Of a DNA stretch of 34,129 bases, positions 7,130 through 15,373 are shown piece by piece. The notes beneath the pieces are model-generated. The model saw only the letters and a list, made by a program, of their open reading frames with translations, had not been told where the DNA came from and searched no databases. Source of the DNA: CAZTBB01 sp964611755 (GTDB lineage: Bacteria; Pseudomonadota; Alphaproteobacteria; Micavibrionales; Micavibrionaceae). Positions within the stretch are counted from its first letter, which is position 1; each line of letters starts with the position of its first letter. Made by a program: the position numbers and the translations under genes. The stretch is taken from NCBI GenBank assembly GCA_964611755.1, contig CAZTBB010000016.1:1-34129 (forward strand), read 5' to 3'.

Positions 7130-9319
7130 TCAGGAATTTTGTATCGTCTTGATAATTTTCTCTTTGGCCAAAATACTCTGGTCCATATCGCGGCTTGGTG
7201 TCTCATGGGCAATGCTGACCATGGTCGTGCCATAATGATAGAATACAAGCGAGGCCGCACTATCAATATCCTGCCCTACGCAGGCGATCTCATAACTATC
7301 AATTTTGACATTGCTGTAACTCATCGTCTCGGATGGCATCACGGCAAAATCACCTGTGCACCGGCTTTGGGTTTTTGCAATATAATCTTTTACAGCTGCC
7401 TGGAAAAATGATGGAGCAATATCCTGCTCTACATGTGCACTCCCGAACAAAGCATCGGCTTTCCACTCATACACATGCTGATTTGATTTTTGCGCACTCA
7501 CCTTTACAAATTCGGTCAGATCAATATCGGCATGCATCAACAAGCTCTGCACATCTTCAAGCATTTTATAAGATACGGATTTTGCCTGACCATACCCTGT
7601 AGATGGCATGATCGCATTCAATGAATGCGCAAGCGCCGTGCGATCGGAAGATACATTTATTTGGCGGATCGGTGGTTCAACCGAAGCGGGGCTCCAGTGA
7701 TCCGAAACCTGCTGAAGGCGCTTGATCTCATCTTTCATCATAGTCGCCTGCAATGAGACCTCACGGAAATTATCCATCTCGATTTTCATGGCGCTATTCT
7801 CTGTGCGCAAATTATCGACCATTTCAATCAGGCGCGAATTTTCTGCACGGATTTCGGCCAATTGCAAGACGCGCCCGCGCAAAGTCTTGTTCTCGGTGCG
7901 AAGCGCTCTTATTGTTTTGATGTGCTCCAGCGAGTCCGTTCTGTAATTCACCAACTGGCGTTGTAATCTCTCATTCTCACGGCGCATATGCACAACCTGA
8001 TCCGCCAGTGCCTGCACTTCGGTTTTGGTCTGCACGGGCCCGGCGCTTGCTTCTTTTACAGCCTCATCCACCATTTGTTTTTCTTGTTCACGGCCCGCCA
8101 TGACCAGTGCATTTAAACGTCTGTTTTCTGCTTCCAATGTCTGTATATGCTTCATCAGCGCATTTTCATCAGGACTACTGGCCTGCCCATCGCCTGCCAG
8201 TGATACATTCATCAACATCGCCTTTTGTGTGGCCTGGACAAGTGCCGTATTCAAAAGCGCCTTATCCTCTTCCAAGGCTTTGATTTTATCCTGCAGTGAT
8301 GTGATATATGTTGAATCATACCCCGCCAAAACCGTCTTGGTTTCTTCTAATTGATGCGCCAGAGCATTGCGCTCCTTCTTCAAGCTATCCAGATGGGTTT
8401 TATAGCCAACCTCCTTGCGCGACATCTCGAGCTTTTGTTCACTCAAGAGCTTTTCAAGCACATGGTTTTCTGCTCGCAGCTGATGCAGGCTAATGGCATC
8501 GGCTGATGTGTATTTATTCTGATAGGCCGAGGCCATCTGGTTTTGCAGGCTTTTATTCTGCAACTGAAGCTCGCGGATTTCCCGGCGCAACCCATCCAGC
8601 ATGCCCGGATCATTAATATCACGGCTCATACGGGCGCGCTCTAAATACGATGATGAGATCGAGCGATGCCCATCGGCCTCACCCACGCCTGCCTTGACCT
8701 TTGATTTCAGAGATGCGTTTTGCTGCTCCAGGCGCGCAATGCGATTGGATAGCTGATACACTGCATCTGTTCTTTGCACAGGCGCGGACTCGCCGCCAGC
8801 CGCCGGCATGGTCATATTTAAAACGCACGCCTCCAACCTGTCTTTACCGCGCTCTAAATCTGCGAAATTAAAGTTATAGCTGACATTATCAATTTTAGCG
8901 CGCAGATAGCCCGTATGCTGAAGCGCCTCAAAGAAGCTCTCATCCTTACCCAGCTTTAAAATAAAAGCCTTGTTGGATGCGGGTGATGATGTGTAGTAGC
9001 GCTGCTGCCCTGCACCGGGGTCAAGTGTAATGTCAAAAATCTGTGACGGATAGAAATTGCCATTCTCAAAATCCATTGCAATGGATGTCTCGCCGCGCTG
9101 GTTCTTGGCCAGCGTCAAAATCAGCTCCTCGCCAAAACGCCGCGCAATCGCACAATACCCCTTGCCCGGAGCATCACCCTTTACGTTGGTGACAGCCCAT
9201 TGTGCTTGTGGTTGCAAAAATGCACTTTGCACAGATGCCTGTGCAGTGGCCGGTATAGACAAACCAATAACAGCCGTTGAAGCGGCAATAAGAAGAGTAT
9301 GCTTATATAAATTTTTCAT
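7130..9319 (-). CDS. Exported coiled-coil protein of unknown function
   Basis: The protein has 729 residues. An N-terminal signal peptide (MKNLYKHTLLIAASTAVIGL, cleavage likely after ATAQA near residue 28) places it in the periplasm or outside. Residues about 35-165 form a globular domain (WAVTNVKGDAPGKGYCAIAR ... LEAC). Residues about 180-540 are one long coiled coil, rich in Leu, Glu and Gln. Residues about 570-729 form a second globular domain (LLMHADIDLTEFVKVSAQKS ... FYHYGTTMVSIAH). The first domain resembles the N-terminal domain of the neighbouring TcpQ-like protein, so the two may act together at the cell envelope. The start ATG 9319 is chosen for the clean signal peptide; upstream GTG 9328 is possible. 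I do not recognise the family. Three DnaA-box-like repeats lie 116-148 bp upstream. Confidence 0.75.
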   Translation of the reverse strand: MKNLYKHTLLIAASTAVIGLSIPATAQASVQSAFLQPQAQWAVTNVKGDAPGKGYCAIARRFGEELILTLAKNQRGETSIAMDFENGNFYPSQIFDITLDPGAGQQRYYTSSPASNKAFILKLGKDESFFEALQHTGYLRAKIDNVSYNFNFADLERGKDRLEACVLNMTMPAAGGESAPVQRTDAVYQLSNRIARLEQQNASLKSKVKAGVGEADGHRSISSSYLERARMSRDINDPGMLDGLRREIRELQLQNKSLQNQMASAYQNKYTSADAISLHQLRAENHVLEKLLSEQKLEMSRKEVGYKTHLDSLKKERNALAHQLEETKTVLAGYDSTYITSLQDKIKALEEDKALLNTALVQATQKAMLMNVSLAGDGQASSPDENALMKHIQTLEAENRRLNALVMAGREQEKQMVDEAVKEASAGPVQTKTEVQALADQVVHMRRENERLQRQLVNYRTDSLEHIKTIRALRTENKTLRGRVLQLAEIRAENSRLIEMVDNLRTENSAMKIEMDNFREVSLQATMMKDEIKRLQQVSDHWSPASVEPPIRQINVSSDRTALAHSLNAIMPSTGYGQAKSVSYKMLEDVQSLLMHADIDLTEFVKVSAQKSNQHVYEWKADALFGSAHVEQDIAPSFFQAAVKDYIAKTQSRCTGDFAVMPSETMSYSNVKIDSYEIACVGQDIDSAASLVFYHYGTTMVSIAHETPSRDMDQSILAKEKIIKTIQNS

Positions 9320-9434
9320 GGATATCACGCTTAGAAAAGAAATGCAGGCACGCGAAAAAGAGGGGCGACTCGAGACATAGCCGAATGACTATAAGACAAT
9401 ACTACACGTTTTTATCGAAAAGACAAAGCCCTGC

Positions 9435-9470
9435 TGTGGATAGATATGTGGGTAAAACTGTGGATAACTT
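9435..9470 (-). promoter_or_regulatory. Three DnaA-box-like repeats with exact 12-bp spacing
   Basis: Read on the plus strand, TGTGGATAG (9435-9443), TGTGGGTAA (9447-9455) and TGTGGATAA (9459-9467) start exactly 12 bp apart. On the minus strand these are CTATCCACA, TTACCCACA and TTATCCACA. The last is a perfect match to the DnaA box TTATNCACA, and the others differ by one base. They lie between two minus-strand genes, in the upstream region of the coiled-coil protein gene. Function (DnaA-controlled promoter, DnaA titration site, or another factor's direct repeats) is inferred. Confidence 0.55.
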
Positions 9471-9480
9471 TGAGGCAGGC

Positions 9481-10650
9481 TTAGCTTGCGCGCTCCGTGC
9501 GGATAAGCAGGATACGCTTTCCTGTTTCCGGATCAATATGCAATGTCCCGACAGGACGAAGATCGGCATCGCGGCGCTGATACATTTTCAGCAAGGTCGC
9601 CACAGCCATCTCAAAACTTGATTGCATACTGATACTGCGCGGCAGGCGGTATTTAATCTGGGTATCCCATACAAGGGCCACCTGATCTTTGCGTGCCCAA
9701 TCTGACAATGTGTCCTGTAAATTACGACCGTTCAGCGCGTGCCAATGCTGGGCGCGCGGCACATCAGACCAGAATATTTTCTCACCATTTGCCGTGCGGA
9801 TTTTTGCCTGATCATCAATAAAACCATCCACACCGCCAGCATTAGCCTGCGCCTGTGGGGCTTGCGTATATTCTTGTTCCAGCGCGCGCGGGTCAATATC
9901 AGCACTCGTATCGCGCCCCTCCATCATAATCGGATCTGATCGTCTGACCGTTAAATCGTAACTCGTGGGCTCGTCTGCATTGGCGGCCTGTTGCTTTGAT
10001 GGCGGCACAGCGTCAACACTGCTCACGGCGATAGGCGCCAAATCATCCAGCGTGCCATTTTCGGGTGAAATATCCTTGGCCAGCGGAAACGGATTCAGCG
10101 ATACATCCCCGCCCTGCGCCACATTATTCGCCTTTTGCGCTATCGGCGCATTTTCCACAACCTTTATATCCTTTGCCGCGCACTCTTTTGCGCCGGCCAA
10201 TGCCGCGGATAACCCCTCCAGCGAGAAGGAGAGCACATCACCATCCGATAACTCCATATAGAGCGCGTTTCCTCTTTGGAGGGCGGCCTTCACATCTGTG
10301 ATAAATTTCAGGTCATAAACAATCGTGTCAACGGCGGACGCCTTACCTAAAGACGAGAATAAATCATAAGGGGCCACAGTAAATTGTGTGCCGTAATTCA
10401 TCCCGGGCGCAAAAAGCGGCCTCTCGGCATCGACAATAAGGCGAGTCAAACGATCCCCTTGGGTTTCAAGAACCAACATGGCCGAATCATCAAATAAGGC
10501 ACTAATTGCACAGCCCGGCCGATCTCCTTGAATGACGGCATGTGACCAGCCTGTCGTTGGTTTCGCAATGTCGGCACGCGCATATCCAGCGGCCAAAAGC
10601 ATTGGCGCAACCAAAGAAAGTAACAATAAAATTCCAAGAATCCGTCTCAA
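9481..10650 (-). CDS. Exported TcpQ-like protein (toxin-coregulated-pilus Q C-terminal domain)
   Basis: The protein has 389 residues from a TTG at 10650, chosen because AGGA lies eight bases upstream and it gives a clean signal peptide (MRRILGILLLLSLVAPMLLA, then AGYARA). A TTG at 10674 would add eight residues with no ribosome site. Residues about 30-165 resemble the N-terminal domain of the downstream coiled-coil protein (WSHAVIQGDRPGCAISALFD). The middle is Pro/Ala/Gln-rich and probably disordered. The last about 85 residues (WHALNGRNLQDTLSDWARKD, VALVWDTQIKYRLPRSISM, SSFEMAVATLLKMY) match the TcpQ/PilL-type domain found in secretin-associated proteins of type IV pilus and secretion systems. 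No secretin or ATPase gene is nearby. The TcpQ assignment is by pattern recognition. Confidence 0.68.
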   Translation of the reverse strand: MRRILGILLLLSLVAPMLLAAGYARADIAKPTTGWSHAVIQGDRPGCAISALFDDSAMLVLETQGDRLTRLIVDAERPLFAPGMNYGTQFTVAPYDLFSSLGKASAVDTIVYDLKFITDVKAALQRGNALYMELSDGDVLSFSLEGLSAALAGAKECAAKDIKVVENAPIAQKANNVAQGGDVSLNPFPLAKDISPENGTLDDLAPIAVSSVDAVPPSKQQAANADEPTSYDLTVRRSDPIMMEGRDTSADIDPRALEQEYTQAPQAQANAGGVDGFIDDQAKIRTANGEKIFWSDVPRAQHWHALNGRNLQDTLSDWARKDQVALVWDTQIKYRLPRSISMQSSFEMAVATLLKMYQRRDADLRPVGTLHIDPETGKRILLIRTERAS

Positions 10651-10724
10651 AATTTCGATCCTATATTGGGGCAATCGCTGTAGAGATTAAAAGGAAGTGC
10701 GCCAGCTTTCAACTGCTTTTCCAT

Positions 10725-11844
10725 TTATTCCCCCTGTTCTTTCCCCATATTTAGTTTATAAGCCAGCGCGGCTTCCAAAAATAAGTCCAAATCACCATCC
10801 AGAACACCTGAAGAATTGCTTGTCTCGACGCCTGTTCGCAGATCTTTGATCATCTGATAGGGATGCAGAACGTAAGAGCGAATTTGATGCCCCCAACCAA
10901 TATCGGTTTTCTCGCCATGCTCCTCGGCAGCGGCCTCTTCCCGTTTGCGCAGCTCAATCTCATAGAGTTTGGCTTTTAACATCTCGAGTGCCTGTGCTTT
11001 ATTCTGATGCTGGGAACGTTCATTCTGGCATGCGGCCACAACCCCCGTCGGCTCATGCGTTATTCGCACGGCACTATCCGTAGTATTGACATGCTGTCCA
11101 CCCGCACCACTTGATCGGTAGGTATCAATCCGCAAATCCTTTTCTTCAATCTCGATATCAATGGAATCATCAATCACGGGCGATACGGATACAGAGGCAA
11201 AACTCGTATGGCGTTTGGCATTGGAATCAAACGGAGAGATGCGCACAAGCCTGTGCACACCGGTTTCGGTCTTCATCCAGCCATAAGCATCCTCACCCTC
11301 TATTAGGATCGTGGCCGATTTGATACCGGCCTCTTCACCGTCGGTTTTCTCAATCAAGGATGTTTTATAACCATGTTGATCCGCCCAGCGCGTATACATG
11401 CGCAAAATCATATCAGCCCAATCCTGTGCCTCTGTGCCTCCGGCACCGGCATTGACCTGCAGATAAGCATCATTGGCATCAGCCTCACCACTAAGAAGAC
11501 TTTGGAGTTGTTGACGGTCTAATTTGTGCTTGAGCTCTTTCAGCTCCGCCTCGGCCTCCGTGATAACAGAGTCGTCGCCCTCTTCCTCGCCCAGCTCGAT
11601 CAAGCCTATGTTATCTTCCAGGGCTTGCTCTGAGTCTTTTATTGTATTGATTTTTCCTTCAAGGCGGGTGCGCTCTTTCATAAGCTTTTGCGCTTTATCC
11701 TGATCATTCCATAAATCCGGATCTTCGCACAGGGCATTGAGCTCATCTAGGCGGGCAAGCGCGACATCCCAGTCAAAGGTGCCTCCTCAGCAAAGCAAGG
11801 CTATCCTCGATATCCTTTGCGATTGCTTGATGTTCTGCACGCAT
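10725..11844 (-). CDS. prfB: Peptide chain release factor 2 with programmed +1 frameshift
   Basis: RF2 recognises UGA/UAA. The gene starts at ATG 11844 and reads 23 codons (MRAEHQAIAKDIEDSLALLR-RHL) to an in-frame TGA at 11775-11773. The slip site is CTT-TGA-C (11778-11772), preceded by AGGAGG (11787-11782) three bases before CTT, the same geometry as in E. coli prfB. After a +1 shift the frame continues DWDVALARLDELNAL for 349 codons to TAA 10725, giving 372 residues, normal for RF2. The GGQ motif is in SSGAGGQHVNTTDSAVRI and the RF2-specific SPF anticodon-like motif is in VRISPFDSN. The frameshift makes the gene self-regulating: low RF2 lets ribosomes slip past the UGA. The TcpQ-like gene follows 74 bp downstream. 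Confidence 0.96.
11772..11790 (-). promoter_or_regulatory. prfB recoding site (internal Shine-Dalgarno plus CUU-UGA-C slip site)
   Basis: On the minus strand the sequence is CTGAGGAGGCACCTTTGAC. AGGAGG acts as an internal anti-SD pairing element, CTT is the P-site slip codon, and TGA followed by C is a poor terminator. All known elements of the prfB autoregulatory frameshift are present. Confidence 0.95.
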
Positions 11845-11872
11845 ATTTTAGGCTTTCTGAAGGGATGGAGAT

Positions 11873-12442
11873 TTAAGCAACTTCTTGCAATGGGCTTATG
11901 TCATTGACGAAATGATCCACCATTGCCTGCGCGTAAAGCTTGATATCAATCCCGGCTGTTTTACCTGTCATAAGGTTACCATCAATAACAACCTTGTCAT
12001 CCGACCAGATCGCACCGGCTTGCTCTGCGCTGTCTTTAACAAGTGTCTCACCGCCCACTGTTCTGCCGGCTACTTTTTCAACAAAAACAAGAAGATCAAT
12101 AGCGTCACCCATCACGGCAACAGGCTTACCGGCATCAACAAATCCGGAAATAAAGCGCTTTGTATGAGCCGTCAGCTTCAATTTATCGATGCTTTTTTGG
12201 CCACCGGGAATGACCAACATGGAGTAGTCAGCCGCCAAAGCCGAGCTCAGAATATTATCGGCCGCAAAGTGATGTCCCCATGCTTCGCCGTTCCATCCAC
12301 TGACAAGACCATGATCCATTCCAATAATACGAATATTTGCGCCAACCTCTGATAATTTGCGTTGTGCTTCCGTCATATCCTGCTCGCTAAAGCCGTTGGC
12401 AATGAGAATGGCGATTTTCTGTCCGTATAATGGTTTTCCCAT
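11873..12442 (-). CDS. DJ-1/PfpI-family protein lacking the nucleophilic cysteine
   Basis: The protein has 189 residues; ATG 12442 follows AAGGAG with good spacing. The fold signature is clear: KIAILIANGFSEQDMTEAQ with the conserved Glu20, YSMLVIPGGQKSIDKL, then KPVAVMGDAIDLL where family members carry A-I-C-H-G at the nucleophile elbow. Here the Cys position is Gly112 and the following His is Asp113. There is no cysteine anywhere in the protein, so it cannot use the usual protease, deglycase or hydratase chemistry. It may be a binding or structural member, or use another residue. It sits 28 bp upstream of prfB on the same strand, so cotranscription is possible. Confidence 0.85.
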   Translation of the reverse strand: MGKPLYGQKIAILIANGFSEQDMTEAQRKLSEVGANIRIIGMDHGLVSGWNGEAWGHHFAADNILSSALAADYSMLVIPGGQKSIDKLKLTAHTKRFISGFVDAGKPVAVMGDAIDLLVFVEKVAGRTVGGETLVKDSAEQAGAIWSDDKVVIDGNLMTGKTAGIDIKLYAQAMVDHFVNDISPLQEVA

Positions 12443-12872
12443 AGGTCTTACTCCTTATTTATTCTTATTTTTTGATAGCCAGACACGCAGGAAATGTGTG
12501 GCTTGAACCCATGGCACAGCGCATGTTCACAAATGTATCTGGTCTGAAAATTAAACAAGACAATTCTACTTTTTGTCACTCTAGTCAATCTAAATTTCAG
12601 GCGAAATTCGGGTGCCGCCTAAAAAACATTTGAAAACAGATATATAGGTCTGTTGAAAAAATCAAACTTTTTTTGGCAGTGCAATATAACATGACATAAA
12701 TAGTTGTTAAATCAGGCCGATTCCACCCCATAAACCATAATATTGTCATGCATATTTGGTGCGTGTGATGTCACGAAACCTCTCTTATATGCAAATCTCC
12801 CCTTTACAAAAACACACGAAGTCATTAAACACTTAAACATTCAACATCATGATATTTATTTGGAGTATATTC
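12443..12872. promoter_or_regulatory. 430-bp divergent intergenic region (DJ-1-like gene / OmpA lipoprotein)
   Basis: No convincing coding frame is seen. A weak sigma70-like pair for the OmpA gene is TTTACA (12803-12808), a 17-bp spacer, and TAAACA (12826-12831), 41 bp before the start codon. An inverted repeat AACAGA-N8-TCTGTT lies at 12635-12654. The rest is AT-rich with no RNA gene that I can recognise. Confidence 0.35.
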
Positions 12873-13802
12873 ATGAAAACGCTTCGACACCTTGTTTTCA
12901 TTCTTTGTCTGTTTTCCGCGTCCAGCTTTTTATCAAGCTGTACTATTCTGGAAGGCTTTAGTGAGGTTGACGCGCTCAACCAGGCACAGCCCGTTGGAAC
13001 GCCATTCACACAAGCCCTTTCCGAGGAATACCGTAGCTTTGCCAATTCGGAATTAAAGGACATGCTGGATTATCCCGATGCCCTGCATTTCGCCAGAAAA
13101 GGTCTCGCCTCGTCTGCTGGTGATATTGTTCTACCGGAACCGATCGAAGATTGGAATTTGACACAACAGCAAATTGTCGAGCTGACGGCTATGCGTGGCC
13201 GCTTGGTAACCGTTTTAAATTATGGCGCGCGTGAGCAAGCCCCCGTTTTGGCAGCGCGTGCGCAAGCACGCTTTGATTGCTGGATTGAGCAAGAAGAAGA
13301 GAATTATGCTGAGAAATACGTGCGCCCGTGCCGCGATGAATTCATGCAGGCCTTGGCCGAGCTCGAAGCGATGGTTCGCCCACCTGCCCCTGTAGCCGCA
13401 CCGGCACCGGCACCTGTGATGGAACCTGTTCGTGCCATTGATATGGCCCCGAGCGAGCCATTAGCACCGGAAGATGCCGTCTACATTGTATTCTTTAACT
13501 GGGACTCATCCGAGCTCGACTCAACAGCGCTTAGCGTTATTGACTCTGTTGTGGCCGAATACAATATCAACACACCAAACACAATTCGTGTTGTCGGGCA
13601 CACAGACACATCAGGCAGCAAGCAGTATAATGACCGCCTAGCGCTTCGCCGTGCGACATCTGTGAAGAACGCCTTTGCCGAACGCGGCGTGGACCCAGCA
13701 AAAGTCCGCATTGATGGGCGCGGTGAGAACGAGCTTCTTGTCTCCACGCCGGATAATATCCGTGAGCCGGCAAACCGCCGCGCGAATATCTCCTTCCAAT
13801 AG
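12873..13802 (+). CDS. OmpA-family peptidoglycan-binding lipoprotein
   Basis: The protein has 309 residues. ATG 12873 follows GGAG at good spacing and starts a lipoprotein signal (MKTLRHLVFILCLFSASSFL) with lipobox L-S-S-C, lipidated Cys23. Residues about 30-165 are mostly helical with no recognised family. A Pro/Ala linker (PPAPVAAPAPAPVMEP, about 170-185) leads to a C-terminal OmpA domain (about 205-309). Its ligand residues for diaminopimelate are visible in GHTDTSGSKQYNDRLALRRA, and it ends REPANRRANISFQ. It probably anchors the outer membrane to peptidoglycan, like Pal or other OmpA-domain lipoproteins. It is monocistronic, with its own terminator directly downstream. Confidence 0.88.
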   Translation: MKTLRHLVFILCLFSASSFLSSCTILEGFSEVDALNQAQPVGTPFTQALSEEYRSFANSELKDMLDYPDALHFARKGLASSAGDIVLPEPIEDWNLTQQQIVELTAMRGRLVTVLNYGAREQAPVLAARAQARFDCWIEQEEENYAEKYVRPCRDEFMQALAELEAMVRPPAPVAAPAPAPVMEPVRAIDMAPSEPLAPEDAVYIVFFNWDSSELDSTALSVIDSVVAEYNINTPNTIRVVGHTDTSGSKQYNDRLALRRATSVKNAFAERGVDPAKVRIDGRGENELLVSTPDNIREPANRRANISFQ

Positions 13803-13825
13803 GCTGATATTTTCTATTAAAATAT

Positions 13826-13859
13826 AAAGAGCGAGCCACATGGTCTTCGCTCTTTTTTT
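13826..13859 (+). terminator. Rho-independent terminator after OmpA lipoprotein gene
   Basis: AAAGAGCGA (13826-13834) pairs perfectly with TCGCTCTTT (13847-13855) over a 12-base loop, followed by a run of T to 13859. Confidence 0.9.
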
Positions 13860-13900
13860 ATGGTTTCAAATAAAAGGCACATCGCAAGCGAGCCAGTTTC

Positions 13901-15346
13901 ATGATTGAACTCAGACCAGTCCTGTTTATCGTTGGCATTTTTATGTCGATCCTCTCTATCGGGATGGCTGTGCCAATGTTGGCTGATATTTACGCACAAA
14001 GTGATGATTGGAAAGTCTTTTTCCTGTGCAGTATTATTACGGCCTTTTTTGGTGGCGCCCTGATCCTGAGCAATAATAGCCGTGAATTCACCATGAATAT
14101 CCGCCAGGCGTTTTTGATGACCGCCCTTGCCTGGGCGGTCGTCTCGTTATTTGGCGCTTTGCCTTTTTACCTCTCGAAAATGCAGATGAGCTTCACCGAT
14201 AGCGTCTTCGAAGCCGTCTCCGGCATAACCACAACGGGCTCCACCGTCATGACCGGCCTTGATAGCGCCCCGCACGGGCTTTTGCTCTGGCGTTCTATTC
14301 TGCAATGGTTGGGGGGTATTGGTATCATTATTATGGCCATGTCTGTCCTGCCCTTCCTGAAGGTTGGGGGAATGCAAATCTTTCAAACAGAAATGTCAGA
14401 AGATGATAAAGCAATGCCGCGCGCTACTGTGCTGGCCAAATCCATTGGCCAGATTTATCTCCTGCTCACTATCATTTGCATGGGGTTTTACATGTTGGTT
14501 GGTATGGATGCATTTGATGCGATGAACCACGCCATGACAACAATTGCAACCGGTGGATTTTCTACGAAAGATAGCTCATTTTTTGGTTATGACAGTTTTG
14601 GCCCGGAGGCTGTTGCCATTTGCTTTATGACCCTTGGCGGCATTCCCTTTGTGCTGTATTTAAAGGCTGTTAATGGTAATTTACGCCCGCTATTACGGGA
14701 TTCACAAACCCAGACTTTTTTAGGCATCATCATGATTGCCGTCTTTGTGCTGACGCTCTACAACGTGGCGCATTTGAACATGGATCTTCTCGAGGCGCTG
14801 CGCCGTGTCTTGTTCAATGTGATATCGGTCATCACCGGCACAGGATACGCCAATGCCGATTACAGCGCCTGGGGCGCCTTTCCCTTCGCATTATTCGCCT
14901 TTTTAATGGTGGTCGGTGGTTGCGCAGGCTCAACCAGCTGCGGGATCAAGATTTTCCGCTTTCAAATTCTCTATGCCGTTGCCAAGACCCAGATACGCAA
15001 GCTTATACACCCCCACTCCGTTTTTGTCCCTAGCTATAATGGAAAGCCTATCCCCGATGATGTTCCGCTCTCGGTTATGAGCTTTTTCTTTGTCTATGCC
15101 GCTGCTTTTGCGTTTTTGGCGCTGGCACTCTCTCTGGTCGGCCTTGACTTCAATGATGCCATGTCGGGTGCGATTACATCCATTTCCAATGTTGGTCCCG
15201 CTCTCGGGCCTGAAATCGGGCCGGCGGGCACCTTCCAGGATCTGCCTGATAGTGCTAAATGGATTTTATGTCTGGGCATGCTTCTCGGCCGTCTCGAACT
15301 CTTTACGGTTCTGGTTATGCTGACACCAAAATTCTGGATGCGATAA
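13901..15346 (+). CDS. trkH: Trk-type potassium uptake channel subunit TrkH
   Basis: This integral membrane protein has 481 residues with about ten to twelve membrane segments. The four selectivity-filter loops of the TrkH/KtrB family are visible: SGITTTGSTVMTG, TTIATGGFSTKD, SVITGTGYANAD and TSISNVGPALGPEIG. LQWLGGIGIIIMAMSVLP and GGCAGSTSCGIKIFR are also strongly conserved in TrkH. It imports K+ together with the cytosolic NAD-binding subunit TrkA. No trkA is in this window, so the partner must be elsewhere. The start is ATG 13901; the upstream ribosome site is weak. It is convergent with the lipoprotein gene ending at 15374, with no obvious terminator in the 27 bp between them. Confidence 0.95.
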   Translation: MIELRPVLFIVGIFMSILSIGMAVPMLADIYAQSDDWKVFFLCSIITAFFGGALILSNNSREFTMNIRQAFLMTALAWAVVSLFGALPFYLSKMQMSFTDSVFEAVSGITTTGSTVMTGLDSAPHGLLLWRSILQWLGGIGIIIMAMSVLPFLKVGGMQIFQTEMSEDDKAMPRATVLAKSIGQIYLLLTIICMGFYMLVGMDAFDAMNHAMTTIATGGFSTKDSSFFGYDSFGPEAVAICFMTLGGIPFVLYLKAVNGNLRPLLRDSQTQTFLGIIMIAVFVLTLYNVAHLNMDLLEALRRVLFNVISVITGTGYANADYSAWGAFPFALFAFLMVVGGCAGSTSCGIKIFRFQILYAVAKTQIRKLIHPHSVFVPSYNGKPIPDDVPLSVMSFFFVYAAAFAFLALALSLVGLDFNDAMSGAITSISNVGPALGPEIGPAGTFQDLPDSAKWILCLGMLLGRLELFTVLVMLTPKFWMR

Positions 15347-15373
15347 AAATAGAGACATAGATATCAGAGGATA

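Noticed and set aside
9435..9470. Idea that the DnaA-box cluster is the chromosome origin
   Set aside because: Only three boxes, no clear adjacent AT-rich unwinding element of the usual length and no origin-linked genes in the window.
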